From NCBI GenBank assembly GCA_963921195.1, contig OY992537.1:51174313-51238312 (forward strand): DNA of 64,000 nucleotides, written 5' to 3'. The notes under the pieces were generated by a model, which saw only the letters and a list, made by a program, of their open reading frames with translations, searched no databases and was not told the DNA's origin. A program made the position numbers and the translations under genes. This document shows, one piece after another, positions 1 through 11,140 of this stretch. Position 1 is the stretch's first letter. Each line of letters opens with the position of its first letter. The DNA is from Pegoplata infirma (lineage: Eukaryota > Arthropoda > Insecta > Diptera > Anthomyiidae).

Positions 1-773
1 ATTGGAAAAATGGTAAAATTTGCGGCGAGTTGCCTTGATTAAATATTTATCACATTAATACGGAATACACCACAATGTCAAAAATTTACGTTCTTATATA
101 GTTTTGTATGGGCTATCGATTAAAATTTTTTGTTTTGGAAAATTTGCAGAACCCGTTCTGAAATTTTCCATTTTTTAAAAAAGTAAATTTATCAAAAATT
201 CGGCCACTTTTTTTTTTCTTTTTTATTTATTTTTTTAAAAGTTTAGATGTTTATCCATCCACACAAAAAAAAATCAGAAACACGTTCATCTTTTTTTTCG
301 AGAAAATCGCATTTGAACTTTGAATTTCATAACAATTTTGTTATTTGCTTGTATTTCTTTGTTTTAAAGTTGCGAATGAGTAATATTAATTGCATAAATA
401 TTCGTCATACGCTCTGTTGACACAAGAAAATACAAGCAAATTACAAAATTGTTATGAAATTTAAAATTCAAATGCGATTTTCTCGAAAAAAACGAAAAAT
501 ACATTTCTGATTTTTTTTGTGTGGATGGACAAACATCTAAACTTTAAAAAAAAAAAGAAAAAAAAAGTGGCCGGATTTTTGATAAATTGACTTTTTTAAA
601 AAATGGAAAATTTCAGAACGAGTTCTGAAAATTTTTTTTGGAAAAAAATTTTATTCGATAGCCCATACGAAACTATATAAGAATGTAAATTTTTAAGATT
701 GTGGTGCATTTCGTTTTAATGTGATAAATATTTAATCAAGGCAACTCGCCACAAATTTGACCATTTTGCCAAT
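1..773. repeat. Long inverted repeat (foldback), arms about 360 bp
   Basis: The first ~364 bases and bases ~421-773 are reverse complements of each other with scattered mismatches and small indels; the loop is about 55 bases (365-420). Both arms contain the same landmarks in inverted order, for example GGCGAGTTGCC near position 25 and its complement at 741-751, and GTGTGGATGGA near 528 and its complement near 255. The left arm begins at the window edge, so the element may extend outside. No open frame of note is inside. Confidence 0.88.
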
Positions 774-929
774 ATTTGACCACGCCTCCTAAGCCCAGTT
801 TTTGAAAAATTGAAAAACCGAAAACGCAATTTTCTAAGTTCCATATAGGGCTATCCATACAAGCTATTCAGAAGTTTATGGTACACGTGTTTTTTTTCGC
901 TGGACATTTGGTGTGGAATGCCTCATATT
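774..929. repeat. Probable Rep-F end fragment
   Basis: The string TGTGGAATGCCTCAT near 912-926 resembles the terminal GACATGGAATGCCCC of the Rep-F foldbacks at 41.4 and 59.8 kb. The rest of the interval is not clearly alignable by eye, so this is a weak call. Confidence 0.3.
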
Positions 930-1165
930 TGTTTTTTTTTATAAATTTTTTTTTATCAAATTTTTATTACATCAAATTGTTTTTTTTCATAATTTTTTTT
1001 CATTAATTGTTTTTTCATAAATTTTTTTATAACTTTTTTTTTCATCATTTTTTTTCATCAAAAACTTTTTTTCATCAAATTTTTTTTTTTATCAAATTTT
1101 TTTTTCATAAAATTTTCTTTCATTAAATTTTTTTTTAGAAAATATTTTATTACATCAAATTTTTT
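930..1165. repeat. T-rich degenerate tandem repeat (TTTTTTTTCATCAAA-like)
   Basis: About 235 bases of long T runs separated by ATCAAA or CATAAA, a degenerate simple repeat of about 15-20 bases. No coding potential. Confidence 0.75.
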
Positions 1166-1415
1166 GTACACGTTAATCCATTCAGAATACTATTGGAAAA
1201 GTTCTCTTGTGAGTTAAAAACGCAACTGTTAGTCGGTTCTGAAAGGTTTAATCCGGCCGGCATCTTTGCCATGTGCTAATTTTGTATACAATAATTAGTT
1301 CAAATGATCAAAAATTATACATACTTGTTTATTTCAAACTAAATATTTGCAAAATAATTTGTTATCAGTTTTAATTATAGTTTTAAACGAAATAAAATAT
1401 TGCAAAAAAACAATC

Positions 1416-1926
1416 CCGTGTTGGCCGAATCGATCAATACCCTCCATAATGTACAGACAAATTTGCGTAAAATTGAATTTGAATGTAAAAAATATTTTTA
1501 AGTAATGACAATTTGTTAATGTGAAAAACATGAGATAATTATTTTTTATAGATCTTTTGTGTGAAAAGAATTTAAAAAATTTGGATTAAAAAAATTTAAA
1601 TGATAAAAATGCTGTAAAGTATTTTTGTGTCGTTATAGCGAAATTTAAATAAAAAATCCTAGAATTCGAGAGCTTAAAATTAGTTTCAAATAGATTCCCT
1701 AATGCGTTCCATCCATATCGATGAAGGAAAATATGGGATTTCGCTATAGGCCATCCGGTTAATTGTCTCCATAACTTTTTACCTACAGACTTGCCAAGAT
1801 CGTCTTAAAATAGATTCGAGATCAATGTGGGTATGAAAATTTATAGGTATCCGACCCATATTTCAAGGCGTAACAATCGTATTGATAAACCTGTATATAC
1901 CCGCTACCACTAAATGTAGGGTATAT
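1416..1926 (+). repeat. Rep-A copy, diverged
   Basis: Starts with TTGGCCGAATC followed by ATACCCTCCA and ends with GGGTATA after the internal landmarks GATCGTCTTAAAAT and a CCGACCCATATTTC block. The order matches the full-length Rep-A copies at 3.7 and 54.2 kb. The short open frames here have no recognisable similarity. Confidence 0.6.
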
Positions 1927-2444
1927 AATTTGCAATAAATGTCTATTTTTATGTAATTTACGTTATTAAATCATGTTTTTTTTATTCAGCACATTCGTTA
2001 GATTTAAATTAGATCATGTCTAACTCGAAACTAATCTCGTGAACCTATAAACCTTTTGATATTAAACATTTTTTTATATATTGGAAACATTTAAGTCTAA
2101 TTGTCTATTCTAGAATTTAAGTAAAGTGAATGATTAATCAATTGTTTACCCTTGAAAAATGTCCCTTCATTGCATATTTCTCAAGTTATTGAGGTTGGAA
2201 CAGGGGACATTCTGAATTTTTATAAAAAAAAAAAAAAATTATGTTTCATAACCTCATTTTTTGGATAAAATCGATTTTTTTATTTAAGTAAAACCACTTT
2301 TTTAAAAAGTTGAAAATTTGGAAAGTTAACAATATCTCGAAAACTTTTCTACTTTTGCTACTTTGGACTTCATTTTCGGATTCAGCACGAGAAAATAAAT
2401 ACAAAATGTCGTGTATCAAAATGTCTTTAAACTAGTGTAAACCT
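1927..2444. other. A+T-rich interval with no supported feature
   Basis: Homopolymer-rich sequence. Nothing coding or structured could be supported. Confidence 0.5.
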
Positions 2445-2488
2445 AGTCCCACGATCTTACTTTGCAAAAAATTGTAGAATAGATAGAA
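2445..2488 (-). repeat. Short Rep-F fragment
   Basis: Contains CCCACGATCTTAC and TTGTAGAATAGATAGAA, the reverse complement of the block found at 38482-38522 inside the large Rep-F element. Confidence 0.4.
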
Positions 2489-2979
2489 CACAGAAAAAAA
2501 ATATGGGGAAAAATTTTTTGAGTAATAACTTGTCAAAATTTCCAAAAAAAAAAAATGAGTAATTTTTTAATTAATGCAATTAAAAATTCATTGAAAAGTT
2601 TTTAAAAAATTTAAGTAAATAATATATTAAAAATTTAATAGTTTTTTATTCTCTTAGTTTTTAGAATTCTCATTTAGTTTAAAGCTTTTTGTTTATGTAT
2701 ATAAAAGATTGAAATTATCTTTATGAAATTTGTGTATGTGTTTAAAACATAAATATATTTCGTATAAGTTTGATTTTTTTTTTGTTGTTAAAAAAATGTG
2801 AAATTTAAAAAAAAAATAAACTAATAAATTTTGAGTAAATTTTTACTTGACACAATTAAAAACTTTACAAAAAAAAAATAAGTAAAGTTTTAATTGTGTC
2901 AATTAAAAACTTACTCAAACTTTATAACTTTATTTTTTTTAAGTTAAAAAAAGTTTCACATTTTTTTTATAAAAAAAAA

Positions 2980-3097
2980 TTTATTGATTGATCCATGATC
3001 GATTCTACAACATTCAATAAATGTCTTTCCGTCTATCTATATCTAACGATGCAGTCCGAACCTGAAGTTTGGCACGAATGTGTCTTATCACTCAAAG
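2980..3097 (-). repeat. Rep-A internal fragment
   Basis: Has GATCCATGATCGATTCTA, a GATGCAGTCC block and GAAGTTTGGCACGAATGTG, which occur in the same order in full Rep-A copies read in this direction. Both ends are missing. Confidence 0.6.
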
Positions 3098-3112
3098 AAC
3101 TGTAAAACAATT

Positions 3113-3262
3113 TGTAAAAGTTCGTCCAATGAAACTTTTTAATGAAGTTTTCATAAGTTTTATGAAATTTTTCATAAATATAATGAAATGTTTCATAAAT
3201 ACTATGAATGCACCATTTCATAAATATAATGAAACAGTTTCATTGGACGAACTTTAATGAAG
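3113..3262. mobile_element. Rep-P short inverted-repeat element
   Basis: Bounded by AAAGTTCGTCCAATGAAAC on the left and its inverted form ending in GGACGAACTTTAATGAAG on the right. The interior is repeats of TTTCATAAATATAATGAAA. Overlapping open frames on the two strands are a by-product of this symmetry. A relative lies at 53.93-54.1 kb, where a larger hAT-like element has landed in it. Confidence 0.65.
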
Positions 3263-3677
3263 CTTTTTCTTTGTGTGATTTAGCTGTTTACAAAATATTT
3301 CAAAAATTTATTAAAAATTTTATCGCCACTATTAAAAATTGAAAAAAATTTCAATTCACCGATTACTTAAATTGTATTTGTTTTAAATATTTCTTTCTGT
3401 GTAATGTATAAAATGTGTCTGTAATGTTGTTGTTATTTAAATACACTTAATAATAATGTAAATTTAGTTGATACAACCATTAGATTACCTATAATCGATA
3501 ATAAATAAATTATTGGGTTATTAAAACGAATTGCAAATGTCTTAACGGATAATGTCTTTTTTTTACTTTTTGAGATCAAAGGTAGTCAAATTACACATCG
3601 TTACTAAATCTTGGATATTGGAAGTTAACTGGAATTGAATGATTATTCCAACGGTGCCAATTCATTTGGAGGCACAT

Positions 3678-4341
3678 TTTTATACCCTCCAACTACAGTA
3701 TGGGGGATACTCACTTTGTCATTCCGTGTGTAACGCATCGAAATATCGGTCGGGGACCCCATAAAGTATATATATTATTGATCAGTGATCGATTCTAAGA
3801 CATTCTAGCGATGTTCGTCCGTCCGTCCGTCTGTAGTTAACACGATACAGTCCAAAATAAAAGAGCTAGGCTCCTCAAGTTTGGCATGAATATGTCTTAT
3901 GGTCCTAGGCAGGTTAAGTTCGGAAATGGGCAAAATCGGACCAGGAGGAAAAAAGTTCCCAATTGAAGAACTAAACAAACCACTGAAAAATATATTTTTT
4001 TTACATGATTTTTTGTCCTTTTGTTTAACAAATGCAACATTTTTATGCTACAAGAAGTTCAAAATCCTTCATTTGGACCCTGAGAATTAGAAAATGTCGT
4101 TTTTTCGGTGCGCCCCCTTTTATGGGCGTCGAATAAAAAAAATTTTAAATTATGATTAACTTACAAAAAGCATAAGAATGCATTTTTAAACACATATTTG
4201 AGAAGAAATTTGTCCCCCAATCACCACGACCCCCACCCAAAAAAAAAAAATAAAACGCCCCTGCATTTTTTTTTTATTTTTTTTGCATGTTGGAGGGTAC
4301 AAAAGATTCGGCACAGCCGAATTTAACACTCTCACTTGTTT
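3678..4341 (-). repeat. Rep-A, near full-length copy
   Basis: In this orientation the copy begins TATACCCTCCAACTACAGTA, continues through CGGTCGGGGACCCCATAAAG, a (GTCC)n block, TAGGCTCCTCAAGTTTGGC and a cytosine-rich stretch, and ends with GTTGGAGGGTA, the hairpin TTCGGCACAGCCGAA and ACACTCTCACTTG. The subterminal TACCCTCCAAC / GTTGGAGGGTA pair forms an inverted repeat. A 63-residue open frame inside has no recognisable domain. The class of this repeat is unknown to me. Confidence 0.8.
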
Positions 4342-4946
4342 TTTTTTTTTTTAATTTTTAAGACTTTAGTTTTCCTAACTCTAAAAAATAAGTTTTGGTT
4401 TTTTGAAAATAAAAAAAAAAAAATTTTAAAATATGTCATCATCAAGGAGAGGACTTTCATGCAAATGCATGTTTTTCCCCTTTGGTTATAGAACAGCATA
4501 AACAAGATATCTTTGCGAATCAAAGAATTTGCTTAAAAATGGCATCGATTCGTTAGTGCATATTTTTGCATATTTTGCTTAAAATGCATATTTTTGCATA
4601 TTTTGCTATTATTTCGCTATAAATGCATATTTTTAGGTCATATTTTGTATAAATTTTTATTTTTTAGCTATTTGTTTAGTATTTTTAGTATTTTATTTTT
4701 ATGATTTTTTTATGATATTTTTTTTTTTTTTTTTTTGTATTAAAGCAATTATAATTTTTTTTTGATAATTTTTATTTTTTAATAACATTTTATACACACT
4801 GTATATATGTTAATCTAAGCATAAAATGCCAGACTGGATTCAAAAGTTATGTTTTTTTTTTTAATAAAAGTAAAAAACAAGTGAATATTTATGATTTTTA
4901 GTGCATATTTTAAGATTTTTAGGGCATATTTCAAGACTTTTTAGTG

Positions 4947-5791
4947 GGGGGGTGAAATAAAGCCATAGGCAATAAGGCCATATGGCCTTATTTCTCAATT
5001 CAATGGGAAATAAGGCCATATGGCTTTATTACCATCACGATTGAGCAATAAAGTCATATTGATTTTGCAACCAAAGTGGAAATAAAGCCATAACAGTTCA
5101 AAATGTGGAAATATATTTCCCCGTAAATCCTGCTACCCAAAAAAAAATATTTAGCGAATCCGCTAAATTAATTTATGGAGTTTGTAATCCCTAAGCCCGG
5201 CCAAAGGCCGGCTACGCAGAAAAAAAAATTTGTTTGACTATCTTTAAATTAAAAAACCACATATACCACTAACCTCGGAACTTAGAGTTGTCTAGAGGCA
5301 CCAATTGTTTAACAAAAAAGTTTTTCTGTGTTGCCGGCCTCCGGCCGGGCTTAAGGATTACAAAATCCATGCATTAAACCCACCCTATCCGCAAAGTAAA
5401 GTTTTCTGGGCCTTTGCGCTATAAAATTTGTTATGCCTCAAAAAGGCCTGATAACCAAAATAGCTTTGGTTTGCAGAGAGGGTGGGTTTAATGCATGGAG
5501 TTTGTAATCCCTAAGCCCGGCCGAAGGCCGGCTACGCAGAAAAACTTTTTTGTTAAACAATCTTAAAATTAAAAATCCTGCTATTTAGTGGAAAATTTTT
5601 TCCACATTTTCCCCTACACTCTCCGGAAATTAATGACGAATACTTTTATAAATTTTCAAATGAGTAATAAAGCCATATATGGCTTTATTTCCAACAGTGG
5701 TTGGTAATAAGGCCATATGGCTTTATTTCTCAACTCATTGGGAAATAAGGCCATATGGCCTTATTGCCTATGGCTTTATTTCACCCCCCCC
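4947..5791. mobile_element. Rep-M foldback nested in Rep-N
   Basis: Ends GGGGGGTGAAATAAAGCC and its inverse GGCTTTATTTCACCCCCCC, with about 100-bp arms rich in AAGGCCATATGGCCTTATT, itself a palindrome. The flanks repeat CTTTTTAGTG (4937-4946 and 5792-5801), a 9-10 bp direct repeat that fits a TSD; its exact edge is blurred by the G/C runs. Confidence 0.85.
5190..5545. repeat. GC-richer palindromic block (AAGCCCGGCC/GGCCGGCT)
   Basis: Inside Rep-M, the phrase AATCCCTAAGCCCGGCC plus GGCCGGCTACGCAGAAAAA occurs twice in direct orientation (near 5190 and 5500) and once inverted near 5335-5360. AATCCATGCATTAAACCCAC (near 5370) is inverted at about 5480. A related phrase is at 33.8 kb. Each GGCC core can form a hairpin. 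Confidence 0.6.
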
Positions 5792-5863
5792 CTTTTTAGT
5801 GCATATTTTAGGTGCCTAAAACATAGTTTTTTAGTGCATGAAGGTCCTGTCCCTGGTCATCAT

Positions 5864-6272
5864 ATATTTTAATGCGCTGAACACTGAATATAAAAAAAAA
5901 TCGAACGGCTTTTAAGATATCGCTATTTCAAATTTGCCAAAAAAAATTGCGGGTTTTCCTACGTTCAAGAAATGTTTAAAAAAAAATCCAAATTACATTT
6001 CCTTCACCCTTTTATAAAGATTGAGGCCGTATTTCATTTAAACCTAATTTGAGCCAAATCTGATCATGGCAGTTTTTCAAACGTTCAAGAAATTTTTGAA
6101 AAAAAAAACTCAAAATTTTTCCTCTGAATTCCGATTTTCAAGTCAAAAAAGGATCCCAAAGCCAATGCTGTACAGGTTCAATATTTTTGTGGATTAATAT
6201 CGACCCCAAAAGGCAAATTTCCCGACCCCGACGTTTTCGAAATTTAAAAAAAGCTATATTTGCTCCACCCTA
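5864..6272 (-). mobile_element. Rep-D relic, right end TTGCTCCACCCTA
   Basis: Ends TTTGCTCCACCCTA, the same terminus as the complete Rep-D at 23031-23552, and shares the internal phrase ATTTTTGTGGATTAATATCGA with it. The opposite terminus is not visible. Confidence 0.55.
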
Positions 6273-6280
6273 ATAATCAT

Positions 6281-6340
6281 TAGGGTGGACTTTTTTAGGT
6301 AGACTTTCTATAGCGTACCTGAGACCCTTTTTTAAAATAT
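6281..6340 (+). mobile_element. Second Rep-D terminus, truncated by an insertion
   Basis: Starts TAGGGTGGAC, the inverse of the Rep-D end that finishes 8 bases upstream. The two ends face away from each other across ATAATCAT. The sequence resumes after the element at 6341-7226. Confidence 0.5.
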
Positions 6341-7226
6341 CCCAGTCAACATTCTTCGGAGCACTCCATGTGTAGGACTCTTAAATTGATCTAAAAAATT
6401 ATTATTTTTCGAACCCACATTTTTCGGAGTCAAAAAAGATTCAAAAATAAAACAATTTATTTGAGTTTTCAATTTTGTTTTCCAAAAACACTCAATTTTT
6501 GGATTCAATATAAAACCATTCGTTAAGCGTCCAAAAGAAGTCTAAATTATGAAGAAAATTGTTTCATTAATATTTTTTTTCAAACTGACTCCTAAAATTT
6601 TTAAAATTGTAATATTTTTGAGCTATCCAAAAAGACTCCAAAAATTTATTGCTTTTGGAGTCAACAAATAGTAGTATAATTTTCTTTCAAAATAAATTAT
6701 AAGTCAAAACAAATATTTTCTTTAAAGACACTTTTTGTAAATAGCGTTAAAAACGAGGAATTTTTCTAAATAAAAACATTTTCAAGATCGAAGAACGTGG
6801 GCCCGCGAATGGATTGTTATGCAGAGCAGAGAACAATAGAGATTTGTTGCATTTTTTAAATATTATTATTTATGTAAACTTTTTTACATTTGTTGTTTTT
6901 ATTATGTAGATGTATTTTTAGATTTTATAATGATTTTTAAGTAAACAGAAATGATCTCAAGATTAACGGATTTTATTATTATTAATAAAAAAAAAACATA
7001 AAAATACCACCCAGAAAAGCACCCTTTTTTATGGGAACCCAAAATGACTCCAAACAGGCTCCAATTATGGAAAAAATTTCCCCTTTTTGAATCTTTTTTT
7101 AGAGTCGTTTTTGAGGCCAAAAAGAAGGCTCTTTTGGATGAACCACTTTCATACAATAATTTGAAATTTCTGTTACATTTTTTGAGCCCATTTTGGAGTC
7201 TAAAATGAGTCTGCTTGTTTGCTGGG
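6341..7226. mobile_element. CCCAG-ended MITE, 886 bp
   Basis: Ends CCCAGTCAAC and GTTTGCTGGG, inverted with mismatches. Flanked by TAT on both sides (6338-6340, 7227-7229), consistent with a TA-type duplication. The interior is rich in GACTCCAAAA and GGAGTC phrases. The 84-residue open frame on the minus strand at 6902-7156 has no recognisable domain. Confidence 0.65.
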
Positions 7227-7229
7227 TAT

Positions 7230-7602
7230 CTCAGAATTTCAAAATTGTTTTATTAATTGAATTTAAAAACTTATTAATTTATTGTATTTATTATAAACTT
7301 TTTTTTTTTTTTTAAAAAGTGTGTTGAAAAAAATATCATTAATTGTTGTTTTTAAACACCATTAGATTGTCTCATAAAAAATACTTGATCTCTATGACAA
7401 TTATTTATTACTGTTATAATTAAATATTTAATTACGCTAGTATGCACTTATCTTAAGGTGTAATTTTCACATTCGATTAATATGTATTTATAATAAATAT
7501 TAAATTTTTTTTCATAAGACTTTTTTTCTTTTGATCTTGATCTTAACATATTTTGGATTTTTTTTTATAATTGTAACATATTATTAAACAAAGATATTTT
7601 AG
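7230..7602. other. A+T-rich interval, nothing supported
   Basis: No coding signal, TIR or tandem repeat could be defined. Confidence 0.5.
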
Positions 7603-7740
7603 TAGGGCAAGTACTTTCATGTAAAAGCATTTTTTTAAAATATTTTAAACAGAATAAACGTAAAATATTTTATGCATATTTTAGTTTAACGGCATATTTT
7701 TGCATATTTTCATAAAAAATGTTTTTATAAAATTTAAAAA
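7603..7740 (+). mobile_element. Rep-N left-end fragment
   Basis: TAGGGCAAGTACTTTCATG followed by AAAGCAT and GCATATTTTTGCATATTTT matches the left end and interior of the Rep-N copies at 4.4 and 23.7 kb. No right end is seen. Confidence 0.5.
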
Positions 7741-7766
7741 TATTCACAATAGTTTAACCTTTGATT

Positions 7767-7860
7767 TAGAGATGGGCGCTGGTCACGTGATTGTGAGTGT
7801 GAGTTAAAAAAATCTGAGTGAGTGAGTCATTTATTTTTTGCGCGAGTTTGCGTAATTAGA
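7767..7860 (+). mobile_element. Rep-J end fragment (TAGAGATGGGCG, GTGAGTGAG)
   Basis: TAGAGATGGGCG followed by repeats of GTGAGT resembles the terminus of the Rep-J element at 28 kb. Confidence 0.45.
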
Positions 7861-8370
7861 TTTTTTGATTTGCCCAATTTTTTTTTTAAATTTTTTGTAA
7901 AAAAATTTTTTTTGGAGTTATTTTTTTGGTAAGAAAATTTTATTGCGTGAGTAGATTTTAAAAATTTCCCATTATCTAGTTAAAAACAAAAAATTTCTGA
8001 TGAAATTTTTTAAAAATTAGTTAATGTCATAATTTTTATTGATTTATTTATAGAATAACATGTGAATACACACAGAATTCTCATTAGGTACATTTTTTAT
8101 TATAAATATAAAAAGCTTTTGTTTTTTATAGTCAAGTAATAAATTTCACGCCAAAGCCAAAGGCTTTATTGTGATTAAAATTTATTTTTTCTCTAACACA
8201 TACATGTGTTAAAAAAATTTAAATATTAAATTTATTACTTGGTATACAAGATCAAACTTTTTGTATTCATGTACTTCAAATAATAAACCAAATGTGAATT
8301 CCACAAGCAAACATGAAAAAAAAGTAAATCAAAAAATCAATTCCAAGTTATGAAAAATTTACTAAAATAG
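7861..8370. other. A+T-rich interval with one short inverted repeat
   Basis: AAGTAATAAATTT near 8134 and AAATTTATTACTT near 8228 are exact inverses about 80 bases apart, with ACACATACATGTGT between them. Otherwise nothing is supported. Confidence 0.45.
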
Positions 8371-8720
8371 TGGAAAAACTTCCTCAAATTAAAGAAGACA
8401 AATATGATGAACTATTTGGTAGTAAATTACGTTCTAAAACTGAATTTTTTGAACTAAATTTTGTTGTAAGAAATTTGTCTTAAAAATAAAGATTTTTTTT
8501 CATATATTTAGACAAAATTTCTTTGGCGTTAAGAGTTTCTTCTATGAATTAGGGAATTCCATTTAAGGAAAATTATGGACTATTTAACAGTACATGAACT
8601 AAAATTTCTCCTAACAGGTTAGAAAATTTCCTAAATTTAAGTTAAATTTAACTAAATTGTGGGAAAATTTATAAACTATTTTGAAGAAAATTTTTCCAAA
8701 GTTTAGGTCTTTTTTAGTGT
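8371..8720 (+). mobile_element. Rep-V right-half fragment
   Basis: Contains AAATTTCTTTGGCGTTAAG and ends TTAGGTCTTTTTTAGTGTA, matching 43.93-44.28 kb in order and orientation. Confidence 0.55.
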
Positions 8721-8833
8721 AGCATGAAAATGCTGTTCGTAGAAAAGATTCTCACATCTTAGTACCTTGGCGTAATTGGTGCTCGTCTGCTGGTTTTTTA
8801 GGCGGAACTTTTTCCTAGTACATTTTTGTACTA

Positions 8834-9750
8834 CACTCAAAAAAATAAACTGGTAAAATGCCTTGTAATCCCGTTCTACCAATATTTAACAATTTTCCTT
8901 GTTTTTTAACAAAAAATCTTGTACTTTGCTCAAACGAGAACTACAGTTATATTGGTAATTTTACAAGTTTATTTTCGTAATTGTATTCAACCATTTTGAA
9001 AGATTATTTTACAAAAAAAAAAATGTAATTTTACAACAAAGTTTTTATTACGAGGATTCTAGTTAAATTACAAAAAAACTGTTATTTTAAAAAAATTATG
9101 TTATACGAGGATTTATGCCCCGGACAATTTTTTTAATTGAAAAATTTTTTAAAAAAAAGTTGACAAGATTTTTGAAAAATTTATTACGAGGATTCTAGTT
9201 AATTTACAAAAAAAAAAAAAAAACAGTTATTTTACAAATAAGGAGCCGCAGAACAAAACGGACTTTTTCGCAAATTCAAAATTGTTGGGTTAATAAGCAT
9301 TATTTGTTTTGTATCTTAAGAAAACGGTAAAATGGACTATTTTAAGTCTGAGCGCCATGGACTTGCCTAGAAAATTTACTTATTTTTAGGCTTGTACAAC
9401 CCACCCTTAACTCAACTCATCTTAAGAAAAGAGCACGAACCAAGGAAAAGTAAGGAATTTTTTTATTAATCAAGTATTATTAAGTATAAAACTTCTTACT
9501 AATTCGAGTTTCATGCCATTTTTTAAGCGGACGAAACACACAAACCTTTATTTTACAAACAATTTTAAAATGCGAAAAGTACGTTTTGTTCTGCGGCTCC
9601 ACAAATATGATTTTATTGCGGGGATTTATGTTGTTTAAGAAAAAGTGTTTTTTTTGTAAATTTACCATTTTGGTTTGTAAATTTACCATTTTTTTAAACA
9701 TATTTACCATTTTTTTCTTGTAAGTTTACCATTTTTTTTCCGGCTTTAAA
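8834..9750. mobile_element. TA-CACTCAAAAA element, ACAAG/TACGAGGATT interior, right end unresolved
   Basis: Begins CACTCAAAAAAATAAAC directly after TA (8832-8833). The interior repeats phrases such as TTTTACAAGTTTATT, TTATTACGAGGATTCTAG and TTTACCATTTTTT. Similar interiors occur at 15.5-15.7, 19.9-20.5 and 47.1-47.5 kb. A 359-bp element is nested at 9242-9600. Confidence 0.5.
9242..9600. mobile_element. MITE with about 30-bp TIR, GGAGCCGCAGAAC
   Basis: Left end GGAGCCGCAGAACAAAACG and right end CGTTTTGTTCTGCGGCTCC are inverse copies; the match continues inward through ACTTTT and CGCA with one mismatch and a one-base length difference. Flanks ACAAATAA (9234-9241) and ACAAATAT (9601-9608) agree at 7 of 8 positions, suggesting a hAT-like 8-bp TSD. 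A 76-residue minus-strand open frame straddling its right end is probably chance. Confidence 0.85.
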
Positions 9751-9756
9751 ACAATA

Positions 9757-11140
9757 CCCAGCAAAAAATAAACGAAGTGGTTCAAAAAGAATTAATGGTT
9801 TCACTACATACAAATTAGCAATAGGTGCCGAACTTCATATTCCGTAGGAAGAACTTTTAAAATCACTTCCGAAAATGCTACAATATAACAATAAAACCAT
9901 CTTTCACCAGTTCTTTACTTAATGATTTTGAAGTACCTCTTTCATATGTTCTTACACTCAAAAAATTTCATAGGTAAAATGAACGAAATACTTCGTACAT
10001 TGTACGAAATATTTCGTGGTTTTGCCGGAACGAAATATTTCGTAATATTTACCTATGGCATTTCGTAAATATTACGAAGTTTTTTTAGTGATATTTACGA
10101 AATAAATACGAAAATATTTCGTAAATTTACGAAATATTTAGTATAACTACGAAATATTTCGTAAAAATACTAAATATTTTCGTACATATTACGAAGTTTT
10201 TTTTTTGTAAATACGAATTATGTTTACTTTAACGAAAATATTTCGTAAAGTTACGAAATATTTTGTATAAATACGAAATATTTTGTATAATTACGAAATA
10301 TTTCGTAAACGTACAAAATATTTTGTACATATTACGAAGTTTTTTTTTTGTAAATACGAATTATGTTTATTTTTACGAAACATTTTGTATAATTACGAAA
10401 TTTGAGTACATTTATTGAGTACATTCCGTCCGGAAGTAGGATCGAATATTTTTTAAAAACGTAAAACAAAATATTTTTTCGGAATCAAAACACTTCCAAA
10501 TATTCACTGTAATTTAAAGCGGTTTATTTACGAAAAAAATAGTTTCCCGAGCAAACATTCAATTCCATTTCTAAACGGAATTGACTCGGTGACATGGCCG
10601 TATAACTTTTCACTAATGTCGCAACACCAAACAGACTGCATTGAAAAATATATCTTGGGTGATTTGACTTTGTGTTATGCTGAAAATAATTTAAAATTAG
10701 AAACTGTAAACAAAAATTAAAAAGAGAAGGAACAAATTTTTGTTATTCCATTTTTTTAATTGTTAAATCTGTTAAATCTAGTAATTCAGATAAATAAATC
10801 AAACCCCTTGATTTGGTGACTTTTTTTTCCCGAAAAATATTTTGTTAAACTACGAAATATTTCGTTAAGATACGAAGTATTTCATATTTTTTTGTCTACG
10901 AAATGTACTTCGTAAAATAAACGAAATTTGTATTTTTACGAAATTTCAAGTTTTCGTAAAATTACAAAAATTTCGTAATATGTACAAAAATTTCGTAATA
11001 TGTACGAAAAAAAATTTACGAAATAATACTTCGTATTTTTATGCATGAAATTTTTTGAGTGTAGGAATCAAATCACCACAATATATGAACTTCTTTTTCA
11101 ACTGAAACAATTACAATGAGGGTGATACACGAAGTATGCA
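9757..11140. mobile_element. CCCAGCAAAAAA-started element hosting another
   Basis: CCCAGCAAAAAATAAACG follows TA. The sequence then has imperfect ACTTCC/GGAAGT hairpins. It is interrupted at 9955-11061 and resumes with GGAATCAAATCACCACAA. The opposite end is not resolved. The resuming part resembles the reverse complement of about 15480-15530. Confidence 0.4.
9955..11061. mobile_element. TA-CACTCAAAAAATTTCAT element of TACGAAATATTTCGT repeats
   Basis: Exact TIR CACTCAAAAAATTTCAT at the left and ATGAAATTTTTTGAGTG at the right, with TA on both sides (9953-9954, 11062-11063). Much of the 1.1 kb interior is a degenerate array of ACGAAATATTTCGT, a near-perfect palindrome, with variations and a few single-copy insertions. 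No open frame. Confidence 0.88.

Larger units (their letters stand above)
2489..3402. mobile_element. Rep-O element, CACAGAAAA-type ends, with nested repeats
   Basis: Begins ACACAGAAAAAAAATAT and ends TTTCTTTCTGTGTA, which are inverted relative to each other. The interior carries repeated phrases related to TTGAGTAAATTTTTACTTGAC and CAATTAAAAACTTACTC. Partial relatives lie at 23.95-24.5, 41.4-41.6 and 62.7-62.9 kb. A Rep-A fragment and a Rep-P element are embedded, so the outer boundaries are provisional. Confidence 0.45.
4443..5855. mobile_element. Rep-N hAT-like non-autonomous element with 8-bp TSD
   Basis: Termini CAAGGAGAGGAC and GTCCTGTCCCTG are imperfect inverted repeats (the second reads CAGGGACAGGAC in reverse), continued inward by TTCATGCA on both sides. 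The flanks carry a perfect 8-bp duplication GTCATCAT at 4435-4442 and 5856-5863. An 8-bp TSD with a CAGGG-type end is characteristic of the hAT superfamily. No transposase is present. The interior repeats GCATATTTTTGCATATTTTG and hosts a second element at 4947-5791. Confidence 0.85.

Noticed and set aside
3678..4341. Rep-A as a Helitron
   Set aside because: A hairpin is near one end, but no CTRR terminus, no TC start and no A/T host dinucleotide could be confirmed; left unclassified.
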